Shown here piece by piece: positions 54,396 through 64,000 of a stretch of DNA of 64,000 nucleotides. Position 1 is the stretch's first letter. Every line of letters begins with the position of its first letter. The notes below the pieces were generated by a model. It was not told the DNA's origin. It saw only the letters and a program-made list of their open reading frames with translations, and did not search any database. The translations under genes were made by a program, and so were the position numbers. This DNA is from Spongilla lacustris (lineage: Eukaryota > Porifera > Demospongiae > Spongillida > Spongillidae), in contig OX442417.1 of the NCBI GenBank assembly GCA_949361645.1, positions 14,063,954 through 14,127,953 of the forward strand. The letters run 5' to 3'.

Positions 54396-57300
54396 CTAGT
54401 AGAATCCTGGATGATATGTAACTTCCTTCTTCTTGCGTCTCTTTCTGCAGCAAGACTTGCATTGAATGCAAGCATAAGCTACAATGGAAACCAACATGGC
54501 TGCCAAAATGAGTAACCCAAATGATCCTAATGCCATAGCAACAATGTCATTAGTTGAAAAGTCTATAGTGGAATGTGGAGGGATGGGTCCTGTGGTTGTT
54601 GTGGTGGTGGTGGTGATGGAAATGGAGTCTGAGTACCCAGCAGTGTTGGGGTAGGTTGATGATTGGAAATCTTCTGACTCTGTAGCTGTGGAAAAGAGAG
54701 AGAATGGCCGTAAGGATTCGGCAGACAGGGAAACCATAAAAGAAGATGTCAGAAGAGAAGACAAGTGAGATACTGGTATTGACACAAAGGTTTGTGTTTG
54801 CACAGAGGTTGACTGGATGGATGAAGGTCTTATGGTAGTCTCAGTACTGAAGGTGACTGCATCTTGGGATACTGCTGCACTAGTGGCCATTGCTAGACTG
54901 GTACTAGCCTCAATTAGTGATGTCGTTTGAAGAGGGTTAGCGGTGAAAGTATGTGCAGTCTGATATATTGTACTAGATTCTGCAGGAGTTTCTAAAGGAG
55001 ATGTAGGGTGAATGTTTTCTGCTGTGCTAGTAGATTGTATTACAGCAAAGGATGATGATTCTACTAGAGTTGCCAATCCAGTGGAAAGACTGGTCTCGGT
55101 AGCAATGGTAGTTTGTAAAATAATAGGGACCATTGGTATGGAATAGGGTTGAGTATTTGATGTTTGGTAAGAGGGAGTGCCAGTACTGGTGGCTGCGGTC
55201 TCAGATATAATCAGAGAAGCAGCTGGGTGTGTTATTTCGGTTGAAGGTTGTTCTTGAGTGGATGTTAAAATACTTGTGGGAACTGGTGTGCTCTGCATAG
55301 GTTTGCTGAAAGTGGGCACTGTAGCTGAGGGTTGTTCATCAGATTCTACTCCTGCTTGTTGAGAAATTGATAGTTCAGCTGATGTTGGCATCAAACCTGG
55401 CAGGGTCGTATGCATGGAAATAAGTGTAGGAGATCCCTGCAACGAGGTAGCGGACTCCACCAGAAGTGTTGTAAAGAGAGGTTCTGCTGTGGACCTTGTC
55501 CCATATGTTTGAAATGACGGAGAAGGGAAATAAGAGGCTGTAGTGATATTCACAGCTGGCTCTGGTTGACAACTATCAATGGAGGTGCTACAAGAACCTC
55601 CGAGTATGAACTCTGTACAGCACACACACACACAAACACACACATGTAAAATCACACACATGCATAGACCATGAATAATGCATATGGTATATATAATTGT
55701 ACCATTGCCAATTATGCTCACACAACTGACCACATGACACAACTAGCGAGCCTGTGTTGCAGTCTTTGGTCCACTGTTTGCTGACTTCTGCATAGGAGTA
55801 GCAACTTGTAAAGCACGCCTGAGGTTCCCCACAGTGGAATGATTTCAACCACAGCACTCCACTGTATTCCCTGCACGAGGGAGTTAAGTGCTATGATAAG
55901 GGTCATGCAATCCTGCTGGTTTAATAATATTACATGCACACGCACTGTAAAAACATAATTATAATAGCCTTGCTGTCAATCCAATTGTTTCAAACACCAT
56001 CAGATTTAAAACCAAATCCAACTAGTAGGTTTAGAACCCTATATTTGGAGTGATATGGACACGTTCAAACCACAAATTGCAAGCTTGTATCGTGCTGCAA
56101 TAACTAGAACTACAAATTCATACTAGAGACGATAGGTGATTATAGTATTTGGCGACTTTATAGTTTGGGTGATTTTTCATCACCACGGGATTAATACAAT
56201 TGGTGCTCTTCCAGACAGATGCACCTTGTAGTGTTTTTTTTTTTTTTTTTTTTTTTCCCCCATTGTATGTAATGATTTCTATCAAGGTCGCCTGGTCTTA
56301 TATATATTATTCCAAGATGGGCACTAGTATAGGGTGGGTCAGTCAAGTGTAAGTATTGAAAACTAATATAGAAATCGAATTAATTGACACTTACGAACCT
56401 AAAATCTAGTCCGTTGAAGTTTGTGTATCCAAGTTGTCGGCAGACCGAATTCGCCTGCGCAGATGCGACGTTATCACTGCATACGCCACCCCACTCATGG
56501 TTGAGGTAGATCTCGACAGTTCCTTTGGACGGGTAGGGTCCAACCAGTCGTACCTGCCCCTCATATGGATTCGCCCAAATCGGCACCGAACCTAAGTATA
56601 TGCACGATTGTGCACGTGAGTGACGTCATGCGCACAACGATATAGCGAGTTACGTTATACATGTATTGTATATGGGACAGTCGCCAGGATCTTAAAAATT
56701 CTTTGCGTTTTGATCATTATAACTTCCCAATGATTGGAGTCTTGCAGGAGTAACCAAATTGCTTCAAATTCGGTTTGTAGGTAGATACAGTTGAACAAAC
56801 CACGTGCACATTTTCGCGCTCGATTCGCGCTAATGATTTGGGCGAATAGCGTCCTGCTCGATGTATGTGGAGGCGGGGATGATATCATTGGCGCGAATCA
56901 AGCGGGAAAACGTGTTCAACTGTATCTCCGTAACGGATGGCAAATTATCAAACAGAACAATCCAATAGCTAATTTGGATTAGAAGCGGTTTTGATTAGGT
57001 ACCGAACGTTACTAATACTGGCACGTAGCAAGTGAAGTTTTGAAATCGGAAGTTAATAGGGTTAACCGTTGGGAAGCAATAGATCCAAAAGCAAAGAATT
57101 TGTATGACATTTTATACTTAAAATCTTTTGCGGCGACTGTCCCATGCAAATGTCGCATCATTAATTAATTTATCGCACTTACTACATTCGATGGCGACGT
57201 CCTCGTTGTGATCGCAGTGAACGCAAGGTCCTTCCGTCCAGCGACATCGCAACACGTGCAGCTCGTCTCCTGCGCAACGCGAGTCATTTAGGAAAGTCCA

Positions 57301-57719
57301 CTGCGAGTTCCCCACTCCGAACGAGCTATATGTGCGTATTGGGGTTATAAAGACCCGGATTAATTACGTGCACGATATTATATTAGTGCATTGGCCAGGG
57401 AGCGACACTGTTTATCGTACCTGTTTATTGCGAGACCGATGTACTTGCCTCCTTCGTATCCCAGTTGGCGGCAAGCTACATCTGTAATCCTCTGGTCGAA
57501 GGTTCGATGGCTCACCGTACCCCACCCGTAATCTCCACCTAGGAATATTTCCAACCTTCCAGCTGAGGACGTAGCGCTGATACCCGCCAATCGTAGATCC
57601 CCAATATTCTCCGCAGCTGTCAGTATGAGAACACGACATTCAAACCTTGTCAAGAATGAAGTACCTTCTTTTCTTAACGAACCAACTCTGAAGCAGAAAA
57701 GGACTACCAGCAGTTTCAT
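54396..57719 (-). CDS. SRCR receptor: signal peptide, two SRCR domains, mucin-like stalk, TM (647 aa)
   Basis: Exons: 57719-57665, 57616-57421, 57325-57183, 56591-56399, 55870-55731 and 55612-54396. All phases fit and the total is exactly 648 codons with the stop. Residues 1-18 (MKLLVVLFCFRVGSLRKE) are a signal peptide. SRCR 1 runs from ENIGDLRLAG through GRLEIFLGGDYGWGTVS, VACRQLGYEGG, DELHVLRCRW and VAIECS. SRCR 2 runs from QVRLVGPYPSKGTVEIYLNH through WGGVCSDN, SVCRQLGYTN and LVVSC. Then come about 320 Ser/Thr/Pro-rich residues (an O-glycosylated stalk), one TM span (ALGSFGLLILAAMLVSIVAY), a CCRKRRKKK stop-transfer and a short tail ending TYHPGFY with two tyrosines. It is a single-pass surface receptor; SRCR domains commonly bind microbial or self ligands. 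It is head-to-head with the paralogue at 60654. Confidence 0.92.
56220..56260. repeat. Poly-T tract in SRCR gene intron
   Basis: About 25 T followed by CCCCC. A simple repeat. Confidence 0.9.
56672..57145. mobile_element. Foldback MITE, family Y, copy 2 (474 bp, diverged)
   Basis: It begins atgggacagtcgcc and ends ggcgactgtcccat. Arms pair imperfectly around a centre shared with 9983-10812 (cgctcgattcgcgc ... ggcgcgaatcaagcgggaaa). It sits between SRCR exons 3 and 4 and ends 37 bp from the exon 3 donor. No coding capacity. Confidence 0.8.
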
Positions 57720-58860
57720 CGCCAAACTGGCCCAAATCAAATAGCATGCGATAGATGATTAAATTTGAAAAGAAAAAGAAAATCACAATGCCATTCAGTC
57801 TATATATTAAGATGAATGATGCAGCTTGAAACGATTTTTGAAGCTTGAAAAGAGATTGTTGTTAGACACTTAGTAACTGCACTCAGGTTTGTAAAGTGAC
57901 GGGTAGTGACGTACAGACTATTCAGGTTGATAATAAAAAAAAACATCTGCATGGCATGGTGCAAATGTCTCCTCCGATCATTTACACCGTAGCCGGTGTA
58001 AATGCGACAAGTATTGCGTCATATTGGTCTGGGAACGGGACTATACGGGACGAATTGGTCGACGAGACGATCAGCTGTACGTACATAGGCAGAGACGCAG
58101 AGACAAGGCCAATATTAGGGGACAACTGAAGATATACTTAATTATCCGATGTAGAATCAACACTTCAGCCAGCGGGGTTCGAGTGTGGGAACGACTGTGC
58201 ATTACTAATCTCTTTTCTAAGTTTCAGCAGTCTGCCGGACTGCATTGTGCAGCGGCTCGATCCAAATACGCTCGTTTTTTTATTAAAGTCTTTCGCTGTT
58301 TTGCGTATATAAAGTAGGATTATATACAATTATGAGTATCTTCACTATATTGAATAACTGAATGTTTTATTGTTTCAGGGCCTACGGTCATTAGTTAAAA
58401 TTCAATGTTATTGCAATAATTACTATCAGTTATAGCGATTCAATTAAGACATATGTAATATCATAATAAGCAGCAGAAAAATCATTAGCTTACCTTCTAC
58501 ATTATATTGCTTGTATACTATGGTTGTGATCATGCCACCATGGCGCATGCATCTTTTTGGCTTTCTGAACGAGTGGGATATGGTGGCTAGCTAGGTTTGG
58601 ACATATATATCTCCGGCAAGATTTTTCATGTCAGTCCGCTTATATTGATATAGGATTGGATCCATTAGGTCATCATGCAAGGTCTCCACCATAGATACTT
58701 TTTTTCTTCATTGCATTGCGTGAGGAGAGGAGACATCCAACAGAGACCTAAAGCACGGAAAATTAGGACTGACTACTAGAAAGTGTTTATGATAAAAACT
58801 TACACTAACACGCTAATAACAGAAACACAAGCTAATATATACTCATACACCTAAACCATA
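57720..58860. other. Shared upstream region between two divergent SRCR genes, left part
   Basis: No gene was recognised; frames at 57896-58317 are unsupported. It could hold the promoter of the minus-strand gene. No specific element is identifiable. Confidence 0.35.
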
Positions 58861-58861
58861 A

Positions 58862-58932
58862 ATCAAAACTTCATTTTCCCAAGGTAGATGTTGCTCTGAG
58901 CAACATCTACCTTGGGAAAATGGAGTTTTGAT
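58862..58932. repeat. Near-perfect 71-bp palindrome (hairpin)
   Basis: Arms of 35 bp around a single T at 58897, with one mismatched pair (58871/58923). The core arm is aaggtagatgttgctc. It abuts the 3' side of a LINE-like RT fragment. Confidence 0.9.
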
Positions 58933-59290
58933 TGACACCACTCAAGCATAGGAGAGACAAGGCCACATGTGGGTCAATTGCTGCTACATCAACCAAGCAA
59001 GACAAAAGTTTCTTTGCATCAGCCCAGCAACGAACTCTAAACAATGGAAGTAATAACCTATTGGGGCAATTAAACTCCTCCCCACCCCCCCCCCCCACCC
59101 ACCCCTGCCCCAGAATGTCAAGGTGACTGCAGATGGAAACAGAGTTTCCATAGTGACAAAAGAGCTCACATTTCACCAACTTGATGTGGATGCCCAAAGA
59201 AGGGCCCAGCCCATAACATAGCTGAGCAACTTCCATTGCAGACCCCATCATCAAGATACAAAGCCTGAAAGAGCAGCCAGACATTTTCAG
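58933..59290 (-). pseudogene. LINE-like RT fragment (YLDDG box)
   Basis: The minus strand near 59275-59240 reads ALYLDDGVCNGS (RT catalytic box). In a neighbouring frame it reads GIHIKLVKCELFCH near 59200-59160, the helix that follows it. A C-rich run lies at 59082-59096. Several frame changes, so a relic of the same class as 25650 and 46700. Confidence 0.78.
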
Positions 59291-60653
59291 CCTCTGGAGA
59301 ACCAGAGAAAAAGCAATAGAAGACCAAAGAGTTCACCTTTTCCATATTCTAGTAACCCATCAATGGTAAAATCCTTGTCATTATTTTTTCATGACATTAA
59401 ATGGGAGAAACCACTGAGGCGTGCAAAGCTGAGTTTTGCAATACTTTGAGCAACAAATCTTTGCTTGCGTGGTTCTCACACCAAGTGGAGAAGTGATGCT
59501 GGAATGGATGATGGTGCTGGGCTACCTGCAGAATTGCCATGCAAAATTGGATTAACACTTTCTTTTGTTCTGTCATTTTGTTGTTTATGTTTCCTCTTTT
59601 ACTGTTATTATTATTATTTATGTGTTCACAATACATGTACTATCATTTTTTCAAGACAAACTCACACAATGATTTATCTCATCAGAAAATAAATATTCCC
59701 ACCGGCAGATTTCTGTCGCCTCAAACCACCACAAGGATACCGAAACTACTATAAAAGGATGGCGATAACACCGTAGGAAATTTGGAATGGGGGGTGCCAA
59801 GAATTCTAATACTATTAGAATAGCCGTTTACGCTCGTGATAAGCGCTTCAGTGGTTTCTGGCCACACTGCCGGATCTCTTGTACATGTACCCATGTACAT
59901 TGGCATGTAGAGATCCCCACTTTTATGGCTTCCAAAGTCGATAAGATCTATTGGCGTACCGTACATGTATACGTTGCTACTAACTAAATCTGTGTCAAGA
60001 ATGAATAAATCCCCTTATAAAAATAACAAAACAAATCCAATTAACTCGGCAGTACGTTTCAAACTTGTTGGTTCTACTGCACCTCAAACAGTACGCTTTA
60101 ATTGTGCACGTGACGAAGATACAAATGTAATACACCTGTCATCCGAATTTCTTATCTTATGAGATCCGAAAGAGGTTCAAGTTTGGGAAAGAGTGAACGT
60201 TGTCCTTATTCACTGAGCTTTCTAAGCGTCGGCAGTTTTACAATGCATTGTTGGCATTCGATGACGCTATCCAAATACTGTAAATTGTTTTGCTAATCGC
60301 ATTCATGACGCTTCAAGCCTATGATCCGCATGATATGTATAATATTAATGCACTGCCGTATACCAATACGGACTCCATTGTTCGGGAGAGGCTGTTGATA
60401 CTGTATTCCTTTGTTAGATAACACAATGCTATTGCAAATCATTACAAATGCATCAATGAAGTTTGACTGAATGATATTGGCATCATATTGCATTGCATAT
60501 TGCTTGTCTGCAGTGCTCTTCACGTTCTAAAAAAAATCACCCTATTTAGCCAATCCAATGGCGTAGATGTGGGATGTTCAATGAATGTCATTTTGAGGAT
60601 TTTCCCCAATAGTGGGCGGCAACCAATCTAAGATGGAATGATATTGATTCGAT
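59291..60653. other. Upstream region of the right SRCR gene
   Basis: No supported gene. acatgtacccatgtacat at 59882 is another of the frequent catgta palindromes. The promoter of the 60654 gene is expected near its right end. Confidence 0.35.
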
Positions 60654-63319
60654 ATGGTGCAGGTGGTAACTACAATCGCCACATTACTAGTATTGTCCAT
60701 TATTCTCGGCGCCGGTAAGCCTCCAAAACGTGGGTATAGGGTTGCCAACCGGTGACGGGCCATGAATGCATGATCTGATGTACGTGCGTAGGTGCCCAGC
60801 TGTATAATATTGGAGATCTGAAACTGAATGGAGAAGGTTGTACGAGTACTGGCGGAAGGGTGGAGATATTTATGATGAGTCAGGGACAGTTACAGTGGGG
60901 TACGATCAGTGCCGTCAACTTCACCAAGAGTGCCGCGGACGTAGCCTGTCACCAGTTGGGCTACTCGGGAGCCCTGACGTTCGATTTTGCTGCCAACACG
61001 TACGTATACTGGACGTGTGCCGTGATTATGAAGTGTGGTGTACTGACACCTGTACAGGCAGGGATAGTTGGCAACGTACGCGTGTGCACAATATATATAA
61101 CGGTTTATTAATTTAATGGTATCACCTCAGAATTGAATGCCATACAATGGACCGTTATACAAAACATCAAGTATACACGCATAAGCCGGCTAGCTGCGCT
61201 GTGTCTGTTCATTTGTTGATATAATTTATGCGTGGGACACACTACTATCTCTATGCACAAACTATCTCCCTTTCTTCAGCTAGTCCTCCTGATTCCAATG
61301 TGTACAAGTGGTTTACGATGCACATGTATATTATACATGTATCCCCTCCCATCCAAGGTCATGTAAAGTTGGTTCAGGTACAGTATGGCTGAGCGGTCCA
61401 AACTGCACTGGGAACGAGCTACACATCCTTCGCTGTCAGTGGACTGACTCTCCGTGCACCTCCTGTGCTCACAGATATGACGTGGCCGTCCAGTGCAGTA
61501 CGTTAAACCACTGAGAGATAGAATAGCAGTTGTAACAGTCCCCAGACCTTGTCTTACAGTCCCCAGACCTTGTCTTACAGTCCCCAGACCTTGTCTTACA
61601 GTCCCCAGACCCTGTCTTACGTGTTCAATGAACCTTTTGCTTCCATTTTAAGGATTCAACAAATGTCGTCAATAAAATGATTATGTTGAAAACCTGGCTT
61701 GCACATTATATAAGGCACTGGTTTATAATTTGGCCATCATATGTACATTTGTGTACTACCTCTAACTTTCCATGGCCAGCTTGCAAAAGAAGAGTGACAC
61801 ATGTATAAAAGTGTATGAAGAATGCTGTGCCTTGTAACACTGTGCTGGATAGGTAGTCAGATTTTGGCAAGCTCATTTTAGTGGTGCATGGATCTAATTT
61901 TGGGGGGTGGGGTGGGGGGAGGTAATTCATTTGGGTCCAGATAGATTGCATATGTCTAGGTCTAGTTCACTGTGATACAATAAAGACATGGGCATAGCTG
62001 CATCATACAATTTTTTTTATTTACTTAGGTTGGAACATCATGCACCAAAAACCCTTTAAAAGTATTTCTGGAATGGGGGGGGGGGGGGGGGAATGGCAGG
62101 ATAGGGTAAAGGGGTGCCATTTGACAGCTGAATACGACTATGGGCGGGAGTGGGGTGCTGTCCACTTTGGCCGATTCATGTTCCCAGTAATACTGAATAC
62201 TTAATAACTATTAGAAGTGTGGAGAGGGGTGCCACTCAGTCCCGAAAGGGCCCCCTCTACCCCCCCCACCCCCCCCCCCTTGCCTGTCACTATTGTTAAA
62301 TTCAGTATTTTCTACAGTTGCATGCATGCATGAGGAGAGCTGCACAAAGGAGAATATTTGATACCATGTCCGTCGGATCATGTGGGAGGTCACATGATGA
62401 GGACTGTTATAAGGTCACATGATGAGTACTGTAATTAGTGTAAGGTCACATGATGAGTACTGTAATTAGTGTAAGGTCACATGATGAGTACTGTAATTAG
62501 TGTAAGGTCACATGATAAGTGCTGTAATTAGTGTAAGGTCACATGATGAGTATTGTAATTAGTGTACGGTATATATGTACGATCACGTGATGAGTACTTG
62601 CTGATGAGTATGTACTCATCCCTAGGTTCAACATCCATATGGGATAACCCTTATGAAGGCTCTGTGCGCCTTTATGGTGGCAACATCATATCCATGGGGG
62701 AGGTGATGGTGTACCTGAGGGGACTGTGGGGAGCAGTGTGTGCTGACAACTTCACTGATGCTGCAGCAGACTCTGTGTGCAGGCAGCTTGGGTACACTGT
62801 CTCTAATGATCACTACCAAGAAAGGTATATGTGCTTGTGCATGTTACAACTAACATTTGGTCTGGGGACTAACCTTAGATTTGCAGTCCCCAGGCTATAT
62901 TTAATATGCAATCCCCAGACCATAGTCGATATGCAGTCCCCAGGCCTAATATGATATAGATACCGCTTTTAAGCATTACTTCTCTTCATGCCATTAGGAC
63001 AAGTGGTGATATGTGGCTGAAGACCTTGCATTGCAATTCAGCTCAACCATGCTTCACTGACTGCTATGACTACCCTGAGAACTCATCTTGGATCACAGAC
63101 TGTTCATCCCAACCAATTAGTGTATCCTGCGGTATGTGTGCTGAACTAAAAATGATGGCAATTGAGATCTCATAAGTATTTGCTTTCAGAATATGATAGC
63201 AGCAATGTCCCATCGGCTGGAACAGATTGCCAGCTTGTCTCTTCGTCGGCCACGCCCACAGCCACGCCCTCAGAACTGCTGACAGTGTCTCAAACCACAC
63301 AACTGACACCTGCTACAAG
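60654..63319 (+). CDS. SRCR receptor paralogue, incomplete at the window end
   Basis: Exons: 60654-60714, 60792-60999, 61358-61497, 62626-62824, 62998-63131 and 63190-63319 (donor ag|gttaga). Phases match the minus-strand paralogue exon for exon. The signal peptide is MVQVVTTIATLLVLSIILGA. SRCR 1: LYNIGDLKLNGEG, GGRVEIFMMSQGQLQWGTIS, VACHQLGYSG, ELHILRCQW, VAVQCS. SRCR 2: GSVRLYGG, GEVMVYLRGLWGAVCADN, SVCRQLGYT, MWLKTLHCN, ISVSC. Exon 6 starts a Ser/Thr/Pro-rich stalk (SSSATPTATPSELLTVSQTT). The TM and tail should lie beyond the window. It is a probable surface receptor. In its paralogue the stalk is one long exon, whereas here a possible donor at 63320 is followed by a GGGA repeat and a 33-bp array. 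Confidence 0.88.
61535..61622. repeat. 21-bp tandem repeat (agtccccagaccttgtcttac) x4
   Basis: Four near-identical copies directly after the SRCR exon 3 donor. Looser copies of the cagtccccag word recur at 62885-62945. Confidence 0.9.
61623..62394. other. SRCR intron with G/C homopolymers
   Basis: A G run lies at 62073-62091 and C runs at 62261-62279. No gene seen. Confidence 0.5.
62395..62570. repeat. 31-bp tandem repeat (aaggtcacatgatgagtact ...) x5-6
   Basis: Units contain ggtcacatgatgagtactgt followed by aattagtgta. Small variants include taagtgct. The array ends about 55 bp before the SRCR exon 4 acceptor. Confidence 0.92.
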
Positions 63320-63324
63320 GTTAG

Positions 63325-63480
63325 AGGGACAGAGGGGGGGAGGGAGTGAGGGAGGGAGGGAGGGAGGGAGGGAGGGGAGGGAGGGAGGGAGGGGAGGGAG
63401 GGAGGGGAGGGAGGGAGGGAGCATGAGCAATGTGGAGGGGAGGGAGGGAGGGAGCATGAGCAATGTGGAGGGAAGATGGA
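63325..63480. repeat. (GGGA)n purine repeat with an embedded duplicated 36-bp block
   Basis: Runs of gggaggga; the block gcatgagcaatgtggagg occurs twice (63420, 63451). It interrupts the stalk-coding frame. Confidence 0.92.
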
Positions 63481-63544
63481 AGGGGGATGAGTGACTGCGA
63501 CAACGCATGTAATCAGATTGGAAGATTCAACTATGCTAAGTGTG

Positions 63545-63868
63545 ATGTTGTAATGAGCACACCTCTAAGATGTGAACATGTTGTAGTGAGCACACCTCTA
63601 AGATGTGAACATGTTGTAGTGAGCACACCTCTAAGATGTGAACATGTTGTAGTGAGCACACCTCTAAGATGTGAACATGTTGTAGTGAGCACACCTCTAA
63701 GATGTGAACATGTTGTAGTGAGCACACCTCTAAGATGTGAACATGTTGTAGTGAGCACACCTCTAAGATGTGAACATGTTGTAGTGAGCACACCTCTAAG
63801 ATGTGAACATGTTGTAGTGAGCACACCTCTAAGATGTGAACATGTTGTAGTGAGCACACCTCTAAGCT
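63545..63868. repeat. 33-bp minisatellite, about 9-10 copies
   Basis: The unit contains gtagtgagcacacctctaag, then atgtgaacatgtt; copies are almost identical. The 11-codon periodic frames on both strands are artefacts, although whether the SRCR stalk reads through cannot be excluded from this window alone. Confidence 0.95.
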
Positions 63869-64000
63869 GTGGGGGACTAACCAGGGCACAAGTGGCGCAA
63901 AATCACCAGGGCCCACTGACGATAGGAGCCCATTATTACTCCACATATGTAGAAGCCTACAATCGATGAATTTAATTAGTTAATAAAAGTCCCTCCCCCC

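Noticed and set aside
57896..58317. Two overlapping frames upstream of the SRCR pair
   Set aside because: No splice context, domain or paralogue; probably chance frames.
63545..63868. Possible CRISPR-like array or repeat protein
   Set aside because: 33-bp units are head to tail with no spacers; frames on both strands are equally open.
1..64000. tRNA or rRNA genes
   Set aside because: No cloverleaf with A/B-box sequence and no rRNA-like conserved block was recognised by eye; a covariance-model scan would be needed to exclude them.

Overview
This window is eukaryotic and almost certainly from an invertebrate animal. Genes are split by GT-AG introns, and the gene types are animal ones: mitochondrial-type cytochrome P450s with presequences, SRCR/mucin-like single-pass receptors, a coatomer-delta-like exon, and a giant beta-helix protein with a multi-pass membrane domain. 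The mix of SRCR receptors, beta-helix multi-pass proteins, abundant palindromic MITEs and frequent acatgta/tacatgt words resembles demosponge genomes. That assignment is an inference from gene content and is not proven. No prokaryotic or organellar features were seen.

Layout. 1-7.5 kb: a minisatellite, palindromic repeats, a decayed RING-finger relic and weak exon fragments. 7.5-15.5 kb (+): a complete 12-exon mitochondrial-clan P450 (copy A). 16.8-23.6 kb (+): a truncated 3' copy of the beta-helix/multi-pass gene, a Ty3/Gypsy reverse transcriptase relic, and a partial GH116 glycosidase gene with a 39-bp minisatellite behind it. 24.4-26.0 kb (-): a LINE-like relic. 26.5-31.5 kb: a 4.9-kb pogo/Tigger-like DNA transposon with two 1,531-bp inverted arms, a TA target duplication and a broken transposase. 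31.7-38.7 kb (-): the large beta-helix/multi-pass receptor gene, whose 5' exon is split by a 724-bp hAT-type insertion with an 8-bp target duplication. 39-43.2 kb (+): a second truncated receptor 3' end, a LINE tail, an unidentified membrane-protein exon, a second GH116 exon, and a minisatellite of the same type as the one at the left edge. 45.2-51.4 kb (-): the second complete 12-exon P450 (copy B). 51.8-52.7 kb: an 875-bp hAT element. 54.4-63.3+ kb: two paralogous SRCR-mucin-membrane genes, head to head, the right one running off the window.

The region has been built by repeated segmental duplication of a few modules (P450, beta-helix receptor, GH116, SRCR receptor) in both orientations, followed by transposon invasion and decay of several copies. 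The two P450s and the two SRCR genes look intact or nearly so. The GH116 pieces and two of the three receptor 3' ends are broken. No single pathway links them: the P450s would act on small hydrophobic substrates in mitochondria, while the SRCR and beta-helix proteins are surface or adhesion molecules of the kind expected in recognition of self, neighbours or microbes. The most unusual structures are the beta-helix receptor with its homogenised 243-bp repeats and the pogo element with very long, apparently identical arms.
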